In this document: positions 34,900 through 47,379 of the stretch, piece after piece
How the letters are laid out: each line of letters opens with the position of its first letter
Position numbering within the stretch: the stretch's first letter is position 1
DNA from: Mytilus galloprovincialis
Taxonomy: Eukaryota > Mollusca > Bivalvia > Mytilida > Mytilidae
DNA length: 64,000 nucleotides
NCBI RefSeq assembly: GCF_965363235.1
Contig: NC_134845.1
Span: forward strand, 68,353,261 to 68,417,260
Direction of reading: 5' to 3'
The notes under the pieces: model-generated
The model's input: the letters and a program-made list of their open reading frames with translations, nothing else
Database searches by the model: none
Told to the model about the DNA's origin: nothing
Translations under genes and position numbers: made by a program

Positions 34900-36655
34900 A
34901 AGAAATGAAAACATTATGCCATGATTTCTCAACCTTTACTGAGAGGAATAATTTGACATTTGTTTGCTTTAAGATTTTTATATCTTTTGTCAAACGAAGT
35001 TGGAGAAGGGATATAGTGTTTCATCTGAAAGTAACAAAGTTAAAGTTCATATATCTATGGAAGTATAAGTCATAGTTCCTGAGATTTTGTTCATAAATGC
35101 GTCTTGAATAACCAGGTTGTCCTGATAAAAATAAGGTCATCTTGACCCACAATTCATATATGAGTGACTGATTGAAGTTTGAGTTAGAGTCCATATCTGA
35201 GATACAAGTTGTGGAGAAATAATATGTTGTCAGTCTTTAAAAGTCAGGAGGATCCTTAAAATATGTAGGCATTATATTCGTGATTATTTTTGCCCGAGCG
35301 ATAGTGAGGGCTAAAATAACTCAAATATAATGCATACCAATAATTCATCGTATCTAGGTCAAATATGTCGATTTCGAAATGCAACACATTACAGTCATAA
35401 TATGAATTAGTAACAACATGTGCATCATTTAAGAGTTTGGAAGTGTTTTAAATTAATGAAATTTATTAAATGCATGCCAATTTGATAAAATTAAGTGTTC
35501 TGCAGTAGTCAATATACGCATGTGCAAAAAAAAATATTGGATTTAGAGCATGGGCTTATTCATAAAGCGAAAGAAGCACGTCATATTAGAATATTAGATA
35601 GTAATCTAAATCACAAGTATATCAATACTTGACAATTGTGATTTGCACTAACTAACATGATTGTTCAATGGATTTATGTTTAACATCTGTATGTATTAAA
35701 ATGTGTAACATTATATCTAAAACCTGGTTAATTTACTTTTTTTAAAGACACTAGTTTATAACCAAATTTAATTCTTTTCGTCTCTTTTTTATATATATTA
35801 CATTTTTTATTCATTTTAATTATAAAGATCTTTATTTGGTCTCATATTAAAGTGATATTTCATTTTAATATTCATGTGAAGTTTTATTTCATTTTCATAT
35901 ATATTAGAAGTTTTATTTTATTTTTCAATTTACATTGTGAATCGCCTTTCCCCCATAAAATCAAAAAGCATCATCATTTTAAATGATGAAAGCAAAAGTG
36001 TTAACACTTATTATTTACGAGACATATTTCGTCTAATATAAGCAAACAAAGATGTGTTTATCGGATTAGTGTTTACTGTTATTGATAGCAATCTTATTTA
36101 CTCTGTGAATGAATTATATGATATTTCTATATGAAACTCTTTTTTTTAAAGTCTCTATATCTTTGCAATTCTAAGTAAAAAGTAAGTTAAATAGTATGAT
36201 GTATCATTTTTTTTTATCTTCGTATATTGATGTTATTAACTTTTTTTCTCTATTATATAATTTAACAATGACTGTCTCTTGTTTTTGTATATATATTTGT
36301 GTTTTTACTTTTGAAATTCTATACACAATAGAACTAATATTCACATCGATCTTTGAGGTCATTGAAATATAAGATTTCTATGTGAAAAAACGAAGTGTTC
36401 ACCTTGGTCTTCCCATGCCCTGTTTTTTAAGAATTTATGGTCAAGGGTCAATCGACAGATTACCAATAGTTGTTTTCATCTTCATTTAGAGTCATACCCA
36501 ACCCCTGACTTTAAAATTTGTCAAAACATGTAGATATTTGAGATGCTCATCCTAAAACAATAATTTCCTTTTTTGTCAAGTATGTTGACTAGGTGCAAGG
36601 ATGTCATTTATTACATTTTATTCTTAGTACGTTATAAATAATAACAAGATTCAGG
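34900..36655. other. Intergenic DNA, no gene seen
   Basis: AT-rich, with T-rich runs from 35740 to 36320. No exon or RNA gene was recognised. Confidence 0.4.
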
Positions 36656-36660
36656 GTTAC

Positions 36661-37460
36661 ACTAATGACTGGACCGAATGACAGGACCAAATGAAAAATG
36701 CTAATAACTTTTTCATTTCTCAAAGGATTGATCTCAAATTTGAAATATAATAGGATTTCATCATTTGATATATAGATTTTTTTTTAAATTGAAAAAAAAA
36801 TGTAAAAAAGTTTAGAAAAAGTGACATGACCAACTCTGATAATGACAGGACCAGCATCGACAATGACAGCAACAAATAAAAATGCTAATATTTTTTTTAT
36901 TTTTCAAAGGAATTATCTCAGATTTAGAACATAAAATGATATGTCATATTTTTAAACCTAAATGATATAAAAAATACAGTTTTTTTTCAAAAATATTCGT
37001 AAACGTGACATGACCATCGCTGACTGACAGGACCAACCTCGACAATGACAGGACCAAATGAAATTGCTAATAACTTTTTCATTTCTCAAAGGATTGATCA
37101 CAAATTTGAAATATAATAAGATTTCATCATTTGATATATAGACTTAAGAAAAAAAATGAAAGATTTATAAGAAACTTTAGAAAACGTGACATGACCAACT
37201 TTGATAATGACAGGACCAACATCGACAATGACAGGACCAAAAAAAATGCTAAAAACTTTTTTATTTTTAAAAGGAATTATCTCAGATTTGAAATATAAAA
37301 TGATATGTCATATTTTAAAACATAAATGTTATAAAAAATACAGATTTTTATTCAAAATCTTTCGAAAACGTGACATGACCATCACTGACTGACAAGACCA
37401 ACCTCGACAATGACAGGACCAGATGAAATGGCTAATTACTCTTTTATTTTTATCAAATGG
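36661..37460. repeat. Alternating A-B-A-B tandem repeat, ~180 bp monomers
   Basis: Four and a bit monomers begin with 'gacaggaccaa...gctaat'. The shared 'gctaa' landmark falls near 36703, 36881, 37064, 37249 and 37430, so the spacing is 178-185 bp. Monomers 1 and 3 share 'ctcaaaggattgat'; 2 and 4 share 'aaaggaattatctcagattt'. The pattern is therefore a two-monomer higher-order repeat of about 363 bp. An open frame over part of it (37201-37392) is incidental. Confidence 0.85.
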
Positions 37461-37469
37461 TGGTTAAAA

Positions 37470-38600
37470 ATCTTGACTTAGCTGCTAAACATATGTTGGC
37501 GGACAGAGAGTCACAGGACAAAAAGACACGAATGATAAGTATATTTAAGAAAGAGATCTCGAAATATTTACATGTTATTTATTACATATATAATCATTTG
37601 GGCGATACTTTTTGCGCCAATACTTCTTTTGCGCCGCCCAATTTTCAAAACTATAGGTGTCATTTGCGCAAATAAAATAATCATCTAATTGCGCCAATTT
37701 TATTTATTTTTATTCATATATAACCACTAAATAATTGACTTCCCTCCTCCTTTATCTGGGATTGGGATCTGCAGTTTACAGACTCCGCATAACTTTTGTT
37801 ATTAAAGTCATTTGAATAACAAAAATTATGCTGAATTAAAATGAATATGATCTAATTCTCCGTTCAAAATAATTGTACATGATTCATCTGTTAATAACCT
37901 AGAACAACACTTAATTGTTCATCTCCACCTATTTCTCCTGTTTTCTTCTACAATGATTCTACAATGATGACCGGTTTATCTCTATCAGACTCTATTTTCT
38001 TGAATGGTATATCAGATAAACAATTTATTTTTTGGTGAGTTTTCTTAAATTTGATGAAGATTCAACATTGCATTATTTTTAAATCTAAATTTGATCTCCG
38101 ATTTATGAATATTTGTATAACGATGAAATGATGGAAATCGTCACTCTTGAAACATATATTCACTTTCGTGTTTATCAAGCCAACATGATTTGAATTATAG
38201 ACTTTGTTGGTCCCTGCCGTTTTACAATGTTCAGAAGTGTTGAGATCTCTACCCTAAACCTATATATTTTATCGTTTTTCAAGTCAAAATGAACTGAGTG
38301 AAATAAATGTATAAGAACTTCGTTTGGGAGACTTAATAACAGAATCGTGTTACAATCATTATCGTTGTATGTTATGTTTAATCTAATTTGTAATTACATG
38401 AATTAGAAATAAATGAAATATCTATTATTATTGTAACCTCTTTTGAAATGAATGGTTGTATTGTTTAACCTAATTTTTATTAAAAATAGATGAAATTAAC
38501 AGTATAGTTGTTGCCTCGTTGATCACTAACAATGGAAAAATAAATTTAATACAAAAATGAGAATATTATAAATTTATAGATTTGGTACACATAAAATGCT
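37470..38600. other. Intergenic DNA, no gene seen
   Basis: A short stretch with several 'ttgcgcc' motifs lies at 37605-37700. Otherwise unremarkable AT-rich DNA. Confidence 0.4.
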
Positions 38601-38604
38601 CTTC

Positions 38605-38935
38605 GTTTTATGCCCCACCTACGGCAGTAGATGGGCATTTTGTTTGCTAGTCTGTGCGTCCGTTCGTTTGTCCGTGCGTACGTCCTTTCGTTCCTCCGTT
38701 TGTTCGTCTGTCTGTCCCACTCCAGGTTAAAGTTTTTGGTCAAGGTAGTTTTTGATGAAGTTAAAGTCCAATCAACTTGAAACTTAGTACACATGTTCCC
38801 TACGATATGATCTTTTATGCCAATTTAATTTTTTTTTAATTTAATGCCAAATTAGAGTTTATGCCCCAATTTTACGGTCCACTGAACATAGAAAATGGTA
38901 GTGCGAGTAGGGCATCAGTGAACTGGGGACACTTT
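38605..38935 (+). repeat. Dispersed repeat with pyrimidine-rich 'cgtccgt' tract
   Basis: Begins 'gccccacctacggcagtag', has a run of 'cgtccgttcgt'-like words at 38665-38720, and ends near 'gcgagtagggcatc'. It is a familiar bivalve dispersed repeat and is not coding. Confidence 0.55.
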
Positions 38936-39339
38936 TTGTTTAATATTTATCATGAACGCTACAGCCTAACGTCGCTACCGGATTAATGAATAACAAACAT
39001 CAGAAGGAAGACAAAATCAGGCGAAAACAACAAAAATAGTAAAGATAATCTCCGGCATAGTGAATAAATCTGGTTCAAGTTTATACTAGTACCTCAGATA
39101 CCCTTTGCAATAGTCATTTGATTATTTGTTATTGCGATCAATTTTAATTTACCCTTTCTGTCTACTTTAAATACTTCACCTTTTCTGTGCTTGGTTATGG
39201 AAATTGTATTCAATCTTGTGTATCAATTATGTTTATTTTGATTGTTCAATATAACGCAACTATATGATGAAGACAGAATCTTTCAATCAGTTTAATTGAG
39301 GTGTGGAACGGCTATGTCAGTAATTGCCAGTAGTTCTTT

Positions 39340-39800
39340 GTTAATTTATGTATCATTGTTACTTTGCTTAGTTTCTTTTGTTAACTTTTCTTACATCGGA
39401 CTTGGACTTCTTTTAAACCGAGTTTTACTGTGTATATTGCTATGTGTTTCTTTTTTCTACATTGGCTATATGTATAGGGAAGGGAGAGATCTCACAAATC
39501 ATGTTTAATCCCCGCCGCATGTTTGTGCCTGTCCAAAATCAGGAGTCTCTGATCTGTGTTAGTCTTGTATTCTTCAAATTTAGTTCATTTATATGTTTTG
39601 GAGAGTAGTGTGAAGTCCATTTTCACTGAACTAGAAAACCTTTTTATTTAAGGGCCTGCTGCTGACGTCTTTCGGTGCGGGATTTTCTCGCTGCGTTGAA
39701 GACTCATTCATGTCATTAGTGGCCTTCGGCTGATGTCTGCTCTTTAGTCGGATTGTTGTCTCTTCGACATGTTCCCCATTTTCATTTTCAATTTTATTAC
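39340..39800 (+). repeat. Dispersed ~480 bp mussel repeat, forward copy
   Basis: The most complete copy of the family also seen at 1690-2170 (reverse) and 21725-22540 (split). It contains 'ctcgctgcgttgaagact' and 'ggccttcggctg'. Confidence 0.65.
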
Positions 39801-39954
39801 CAGCTGTTATACAAGCGGGAGGCTAGCTAGATATAAAACTAGTATAAACACACTTCTTTTTAGACGTACAAGAATTTCTGAAGAAAAATTTGTTGAATAA
39901 TTTGTGCTCTGGTAAAATATATATATTCTTTCATTTTTGCTAATGTATTTTGTC

Positions 39955-40085
39955 TATTTACCCTTTCTGTGCTTCTTTGTCACATGTAACGGTGCTCTGT
40001 ACTTATACATCCCGAAATTGAGTTATTGTGCTATGGTTAGTTTTCGCAATTGTGTCTTCCCTTGTTGCTAATAGGCTTTAACTAA
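39955..40085 (+). repeat. Retroelement 3'-UTR fragment
   Basis: Similar to 52945-53045, downstream of the second reverse-transcriptase fragment. Shared words include 'tacatcccg' and 'ttattgtg.tatgg'. Confidence 0.45.
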
Positions 40086-42415
40086 ATACCTTTTTGTGTT
40101 TCTTTTTTATATTTGTACCTATATTGCTAGTATATAGCTTCTAAAGAATTTAGATATATACATCCTTGGCATTCAACATTTTGTGTCTGAGCCTGTAGGG
40201 TTAAGTTGATAGAAAAACCATCAAATACGCTTCGTATGCACAATTTATGTATTGCTTTTTTTCATTTCAAAATCAATAATACCAAGTTTATAATTGACAA
40301 AAAAAATTTAAGATTATGATTTGTTCAATTTACAGGGCCATTTTCCTTTTCTTTTTTTTTTTATATATTCTCGAAAAAGTATTTCACATGGTTGTCGGTA
40401 CGAAAAATATTTGAAAGTATTATCTTACACAGATTTAAAAAGATAATTTAAAAACACATCATATGAAATTTAAAACCCGTAATCGTTCTAAATAATCTGA
40501 ATCGGTTAATGACTTTAAATGCTGACGAAACGTTTCTATGTCATTTTTTGTGACATGAATTATTCATTTCAATTGATGAAAGTTTTCTTTATTGACCCTT
40601 AACGGTTTACTTTTTCACGTTTTAGTAATCAAAAATCTGTAGCACATTAAAAAAAAAATGCCAGTTTATAGAGAGGCAGACAATATCGTGACATAAGATA
40701 AGCTAAAAAACATTTTGGTTTTAAGTTTGGGAAATAAATAGATAAATGAACTGTGGCCCAGATGCAATTAGGTGATAACTTGGATTTTAGGGTACTGACC
40801 AATCACTTTTTTGTATGTGACTAGTAACTGTTTTATTTTTTAGATACATTGTTTGATTCTTAATTTTTTAAGCATAAGAAGAAAGCAATTCAGCGGTGGG
40901 TTTAATTGTGTGCATTCCATTGCGTTCCAAAGTGAGAACATATTTTCATATATAAAGGCGCAAATATGTCAATATAAGAAAATAACTCCTTTTGATAAGT
41001 AAATGGAAATGTTATACTGAAAGATTTGGAAACGTTTTCTTTTTTTTGGGGGGGGGGGTAATATCGCACGCTTTATTGGATATTGTAAACTGCATTATGA
41101 GTATTTTGGAATACGTGCACGTGATATCGCGGTTGTAATATTATCAAAGACAATGATCAACGATTTGTAAAACAAAACATTTGAATGGTGTAATATCGTG
41201 TATGCTAAATAAAACTGGAATGACGAGAAGGATATGGTGGTATAAAAGGAATCTTTAACCGGATTTAGAATTGATCGAGGAAAAATAAAAAAAAAAAAGG
41301 TTTATATTAGAAAAAGCGAACCTATTCACTTTAAAATAAAAAGAAAGACGCACAATCCAAGCCGTGCACTTTTCAATGTATCTACCGCGAAAAACATTAT
41401 CAAACCATTACCAACAGAAAACTGGAATATTATCCTTTTCTTGCTATCAGCATTAAAAAAAAAATATTATTTTATACATACGATGTATCATATCTAAGGA
41501 CTAGATTTGAACCCATCAAATTCATAAGTGTTATTTTCATTTAGAAAAAAATAGTTCACTTTGTATGTAACATATTTTCAAACTTCCTATAATAACATTT
41601 CATAACTGTAATAAGATTCCGTGATTAGTGTTCTTCTTGAAATATGTTTCTATTTCTATGAAATATTTATATCTAAATACAACCCACTGATACAATATAG
41701 GGTAAATTGTTTTAAACAGAAAGTGTTTAATGAAAACATTAATTTCGTTCCATCCCGTATTAAACATGTACATGTATTTCCTTGGTTTGGTTCCTTTTCC
41801 AGAGAGACATGTAATGCGACTTAGAAAGGACTATGATATAAAAATTTCGAAATATTAAACAGATAGGCACTAATTTTAATTCCGTCTTACCTTCGTGCGT
41901 TTGTAAATAGTTGTTTGTGTTTTAATCGTTTTCGGGTATTTTTTTCATGGCGTTATCATTTGGTCGTCGATTTATGGGTTAAAATATTTTGTTGGTATCT
42001 TCTTTTTTAAGGCAGTAATTTTATATAAAGGCATATTCTTGAATTTTTTCCCCCATGATCTGATTGTTATATGTTTTCCTAAAGTACTATACAAAAGTCC
42101 TATTTCCTAAAACTAAAATCATATCTTAGAGACTTTTACGCGTAAAAAATTGAAGAAGAGTTCTACTTAAAAGGGAGGGGGAAATATCGTATTGTATTGA
42201 TTAAAAACATGTTGAGTTTATAATAACATGAATAAAGAGATTACATTACTGCCAAATGAAACATGTCACCAAAAAGATTACCTTAAATTCAGCAGACAGT
42301 CATCATGGTCATGTCAGTGTTTTTTTTCCATTTCTACCAGGCGATTTAAAAAAAAATGGTAACCAAACGAATAAAAGAAACACACAATGGATTGATATAA
42401 CAATTTTTATATTGT
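40085..42415. other. Intergenic DNA, no gene seen
   Basis: AT-rich, with a T/G homopolymer tract at 41038-41058. Short open frames (for example 41621-41824) have no resemblance to known proteins. Confidence 0.4.
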
Positions 42416-42419
42416 CAAA

Positions 42420-42960
42420 ATGACAAAATACGCGTGAAAATGAAGAAATAGCCAATTTTAAATAATGATCATGATGACATGGATATTTTGAATAATAGAA
42501 CGGACAGCTGCGACCCTTCAGTTCCTAATTACTTATATACCTTATGCCTCGATCGCAAGCTTGTCAATAGAGAAACAAAAGTTGTATAGTCAATATGTTC
42601 CCTAACGCATATTAGAGGAGTAACAAAGGACTTTATTATTGAAATACGCGTGGATATTAAGAAATAACTTATTTTGAATAATTATATGGAATGATGCGAC
42701 CCGTCAGCCACTAATTGAAGAAAACTTTATACACAGTTTGAAAGCTTATTGATAGAGGAACAAAATGGTAAAAAACAATATGTACCTCAAACACCATTAG
42801 AGGGGTTACGAAGGCAAAATACGCGTGAAGATAAAGAAATGGTCAATTTTGAATAAGAAATAGATCTTTGAAATATGGAACGGACTGCTGTGATCCTCTA
42901 GCCCCTTGTTACAGATTTATCTTTTACCTCATTCGACCCGTAACCCCTCTAATGGTGATT
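42420..42960. repeat. Degenerate tandem repeat with an 18 bp inverted repeat
   Basis: Three diverged copies of about 175-215 bp are marked by 'aatacgcgtg' at about 42426, 42643 and 42816 and by '.ttagagg.gtaac' segments. A perfect 18 bp inverted repeat (ACCATTAGAGGGGTTACG near 42793 and its complement near 42939) closes the right end. Confidence 0.6.
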
Positions 42961-43589
42961 GCAGCTCAATCGGCATGTTATATCGTTATATCAGGGGATG
43001 CAGAATAGCAAAGGTCCAGGGAAAAAAAGACAACGTAGAGAATTTTATTTATATATAGACATGTATATATATGTTCTGATTAAAGTCATCCATACTTTAG
43101 ACTAAGAATTTCTGTTAGAAATAGTTAGGGAAAACCACAAGTCTATCCTCCGAAATCAAATAAATAAATTCAAACATTTCAAAGAGTGTTTTGATTTTTT
43201 TTTTCTGATGTTAATTTGTAGTTTTTAGATAACACCAAAATGACGAATTCTTAAATTCTGGATATAGTGTCACAGTCATTTTTTTTTTACTTCATTATTC
43301 ACTTTTCAACTTGAATACTGAAATATAAACTTTTTTTATTATTCATTATTCTTTACTTAACGTTGAATAGTGAATAATGAACTTATATTATTATTCATGA
43401 ATAATTGACATACTGCAGTACGGTGATTATTTCAGTGTTCTCACTGTTGATATGTTTTTGAAAATGTGTTGGTAATGTTGCAAGCACGATTTCTGACAAA
43501 CTGTTGATTGGTCATCTTACAATATAATACGTTTACCTTCATTTCTAGCATCACAATATTTAATTATGTACTGAAATTTCAAGTTCTCT

Positions 43590-45078
43590 TCAGTTATTAC
43601 AGTAAAGTTTGCAAAGGTGTAGTCCTAATAAAAATACAATACAAATAGGAAACACAACAAGCATTACGAAATGATAAATATGTATGTAATTGAATTTTTG
43701 CTTCAAAGACCCTGTTGAAAGTTTGAGACCAAATAAAACCTGAACATTCAGCAACTTGTGAATTTTCTCCAACTGATATTTATCAAGTTCGCACTCAGCC
43801 GCAAAAAAGCCTCTTAGATCAAAAAGAACTTTGCCATAATCATATATCGCAATAAGATTCGTAATCGGGTCGATATTTACATAAAGATTCTTCATTATCA
43901 TTTCCTGTCCAAACGTGCATTGTGGGAACAGATTATGCAAGTCTTGGTTTCCATAAAAGAAATGTGGTAGCAGTTTGCACCTGATGCTCAGTTTGGGAAA
44001 GTAAACATAGTATCCGAGCTCTTGTCGTACTCCAGAAATAGCAATGTTTCCCGTATTTGTTTGGTCAACTTTTAAAATGGACATCAAATGAAGACAAACC
44101 GTCTTAAGATGATAAGATTCAAAAACTTTATGTAAACGTTCAAGTTTATATTTCCGACCGTGTATCCAAGATTTTACAACACGACAGGCCGTCATCAAAT
44201 AAAGTTGACTTGGATGTAGTTCCTTTTGGCCAAATATAAATCCTTCATACCCGCTAGAACATGTTTGCCAAATATACTGGTTTTCTGATGGATTCGGGGA
44301 GTTCCTCCATTTTATAACGGCATAAACCGAGAGATTCGAACCATCTAGTAATATTTCATCTTCATACAAAACCATAGCCGGGACTATATCTATGTGTAAT
44401 ATTTGCATGGGAGTGTTCGGCATCCTACCAGCCTGTGGACCAAAAATGCTGAAGATCTCGTTAACATCCATCACTGTCTCTGTGTCTAAGGTAAGGTCTA
44501 TACAAACAGTAGGTGGTAGATGATCATTTACTAAATGCATTGCTTTATTTATGATGATCTTAAAAACTCTCTCTTGTAAATTCTGCGAATTTATGTAGTA
44601 TTTACCATCATTTCCCGTCTCGAATATTTGCAAATAGTCTATCCATAGATACATTGAGATATAAGAACATTAAATGTTCAGCATTCTTTACTTCAAGCTT
44701 TAAAAGATCGACATCACGACTATTACGTAGTCTTACTTCTGATATTATCATTTGATCTATGTCAAAAAGTAATTTGCAGTCGAATTCTAGGGAATTTTCT
44801 ATCTTGAGACCTTCTTGTGCGCTTCCTTGCTTAACGTATCCAAGTATCTTTAATTCTTCGAAATTTGTATTTGCGTACGTTTTAACCCCTTGTTCTATTG
44901 TTTTTAATAGTTCATCTATAGCTTGACAATGCTTATCCCATTCGTCAGCGTTGATGTTTATATGTTTTAATACTTCAAGTCTGAGAATGCTTCTTTGAGT
45001 TCGGATTTCGTTTTCACCAAATTCAAGAACTGGTCTTTTTCATCTGTTCCATTCCAAATTTGTTTGATTTGTTGCCAT
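43590..45078 (-). pseudogene. cGAS-like (Mab-21 type) nucleotidyltransferase, broken copy
   Basis: Paralogue of the intact gene at 53950-55482. Reading the minus strand from ATG 45078, codon 13 is TGA where the intact copy has TGG (Trp13). The frame then stays open through the GS (YVKQGSAQEG) and EFD nucleotidyltransferase motifs. Near 44655 an insertion of about 10 bp shifts the frame. From there 354 codons are open to 43590 and contain the third acidic residue (LHIDIVPA), the Mab-21 region (SGYEGFIFG, SYHLKT) and a C-terminal hydrophobic helix. About 15 codons present in the intact copy (between NDHL and PPTV) are missing in frame. The long open 3' part suggests recent inactivation. An N-terminally shortened product from 44654 would lack the catalytic GS and EFD motifs. 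Confidence 0.87.
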
Positions 45079-45231
45079 ACTTGTTACATGAGATCACAAA
45101 GCGTGCCTACTCCTCGAGTTGAGTTGAGTTAATAGATTGAACATCTACCTAAGGGAATATAAAAAAATGGTTGTGAAAAGGTCTCAAATGTGGTTTATTT
45201 AGTGCAAAAAAACCTATTCAAATGAATCTGT

Positions 45232-45414
45232 TTAATTCTTATACTCTAGTGTAAATTTGAGGCAATGCTTATCCCATTTATCAGCGTTAATGTTCATATG
45301 TTTAAATACTGTAAGTCTGAGAATGTTTTTTTTAAGTTCGATTTCGTTTTCTCCAAATTCAAAAACGGGTCTTTTCCATCTGTTCCACACCAAGTTTGTT
45401 TGGTATGCCGCCAT
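45232..45414 (-). pseudogene. N-terminal fragment of a third cGAS-like copy
   Basis: Codons 1-51 match the start of the intact protein (MAAYQTN...NRWKRPVFEFGEN...DKHC) with Trp13 preserved. Similarity breaks at 'gaggc', and the frame runs into sequence that elsewhere lies upstream of the gene. It is a partial tandem duplication of the 5' end plus promoter region, and has no catalytic motif. Confidence 0.85.
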
Positions 45415-45419
45415 CTTTG

Positions 45420-46550
45420 TTATATGAGATCACAAAGTCTGTCACCTCCTCGAATTGAGTTGAATTAATAGTTTGAAGATTTTTGTAAAAACATCTACCT
45501 AAGGAAGTATAGAAAATGGTTATGAAAAGGTTTCAAATGTAGTTCATTTAGTGCAAAAAAAAATATTCAAATTGAATCTGTTTAATTCTTATGATCTAGT
45601 GTAAATTTGAGGCGATTATACTCTAAATCCCAAAAATGCAAGTGTTCAGTATACAAAAGATGAAAAATTTGTAAGATCGAAAGCTTAATCATTTTGTTAT
45701 GTTGGATTTCCTGCATTAAGCTTTGAGCACTAGTCATTGAAAATAAATTGTCCGAATGCGCATATTGTGAATTGAATTAGAATTGGTATCATGTCATGAT
45801 ATATAGCACAAAATAGTATATTTACTAATTAGTTTTTAAAAATGATTGATTGATTGATTTATTTATTGTGAATTTAGGTCAGGTCAAAACAAAAAAAGAT
45901 GATAAGCCGATTCGATCTGTTTTTAAAATCAGACAAAGCTTGTTCAATATATTTAACTAAAATTAAAAACAAATATACTTCTTTACAAATTGAATTAAAC
46001 ACTAAGACTACTTGATAATAATAATCTGAAAAAAATTAACCATGACATTTCCTTTAATACATATATAAACGTCATTAAAACTTGAAAACATCATCCAGTA
46101 ACATTTGTACTATAGCAGGGGTTATGACCTCCTACGTGCATTGATAAAATACTTTACATTAGATTCATAATAAATCTTTATAAATTTTTTGTAGATTTCG
46201 TGGCTTATTTTAAGATTTAATATAATTGTAAAGAAGAACGCCGTTAAATGTTAATGTAACGATTTTGATGTGAAACGTTTTACTTAACTACACAATAATG
46301 AAACATAAAATAAATACAACAACCAGAGATTATTACCTCTGCGTCTGCAATCTCAATCTTCAAAACTTTTTGACTACGCAACGCAGTTTCGTTACATATT
46401 TGTTCCAAGGAATAGATTACCTTAGATGTATTTGGCACAATTTTTGAACTGGTTTGTCTTTATAATTATTTTGATCTGAGCGTCACTGATGAGTCTGATG
46501 TAGACGAAGCGGCGTCTGGCGTATTGAATTATAATTCTGGTATTTCATGA
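45420..46550. repeat. Duplicated 5' flank of the cGAS-like genes (copy 1)
   Basis: Matches 55490-57060 closely, including the (TGAT)n microsatellite (45843-45860, longer at 55905-55938) and the adjoining ~356 bp repeat fragment at 46420-46550. At 46284-46287 it shows the uninterrupted TTAA site occupied by a MITE in the other copy. Shorter piece 45100-45230 repeats part of the same flank. Confidence 0.85.
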
Positions 46551-46551
46551 T

Positions 46552-47115
46552 GAGTAAAGGCAACAGTAGTATACCGCTGTTCAAACTCATAAATCTATGG
46601 ACAAAAAACAAAATCGGGGTAACAAACTAAAACTGAGGGAAACGCATTAAATATAAGAGGAGAACAACGACACGACACTACAATGTAACACACACAGAAA
46701 CGGACCAAGCATCAGACAAAATCCCACGAGAATAACAAATATAACATCAAAACCAAATACAAGAATTTGGGATAGACAAGTACCGTGACACGTCTTATCG
46801 CAATGTGAAAAAAATAAGAGAAAACAAACGACGCAACGTTAAAATGTAACACACACAGAAACTAACTATAATATAACAATGGCCATATTCCTGACTTGGT
46901 ACAGGACATTTTTAAAGGAAAAAATGGTGGGTTGAACCTGGTTTTGTGGCATGCCAAACCTCCCTCTTTTATAGCCATGTGAAATATAACATTAAAATGA
47001 CAACTCAACACCACAGGACTACAATATAAATAAATTGGAGAACACAATTGACAAAGAAACACACGAACAACAGCCAACAAAAGGCAACAAGTTCAAAATT
47101 TTAATACGCCAGAAG
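46552..47115 (-). mobile_element. Retroelement 3' fragment
   Basis: Nearly identical to 12747-13310, the 3' region of the reverse-transcriptase element, in the same orientation and with the same 'aaggcaacagtagtat' end. The reverse-transcriptase part is absent. The short minus-strand frame 46862-47080 is part of the repeat. Confidence 0.8.
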
Positions 47116-47379
47116 TATGAGCAAAAAACTAATTTAATGCATAAAAGCTAAATGCACGATTGAATGTCAAATTAGAGAACACACAAATAGATGCATATCA
47201 AATTAAAAAAAAAACGTTGCACAAAATTTACACTTAAACACCCCATAAATATTTTGCTATGACACAAGCGGCTTGTTTTCGGCGCCAAGGACAGCCAAGT
47301 TGCAGGGGAAATCATGAATTGTAAACAAATAAGCTACATAAGGTGAGATTTTGACACAAACTGCAGAGCATTTATCTTA

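Noticed and set aside
38546..38794. 82-codon minus frame rich in Arg/Thr/Asn
   Set aside because: It is translation of the 'cgtccgttcgt' tract within a dispersed repeat.
44655..45078. The broken cGAS-like copy as a functional gene using an intron to skip the lesions
   Set aside because: The intact paralogue is a single exon and the nonsense codon lies at position 13, before the catalytic motifs; no convincing splice pair was seen.
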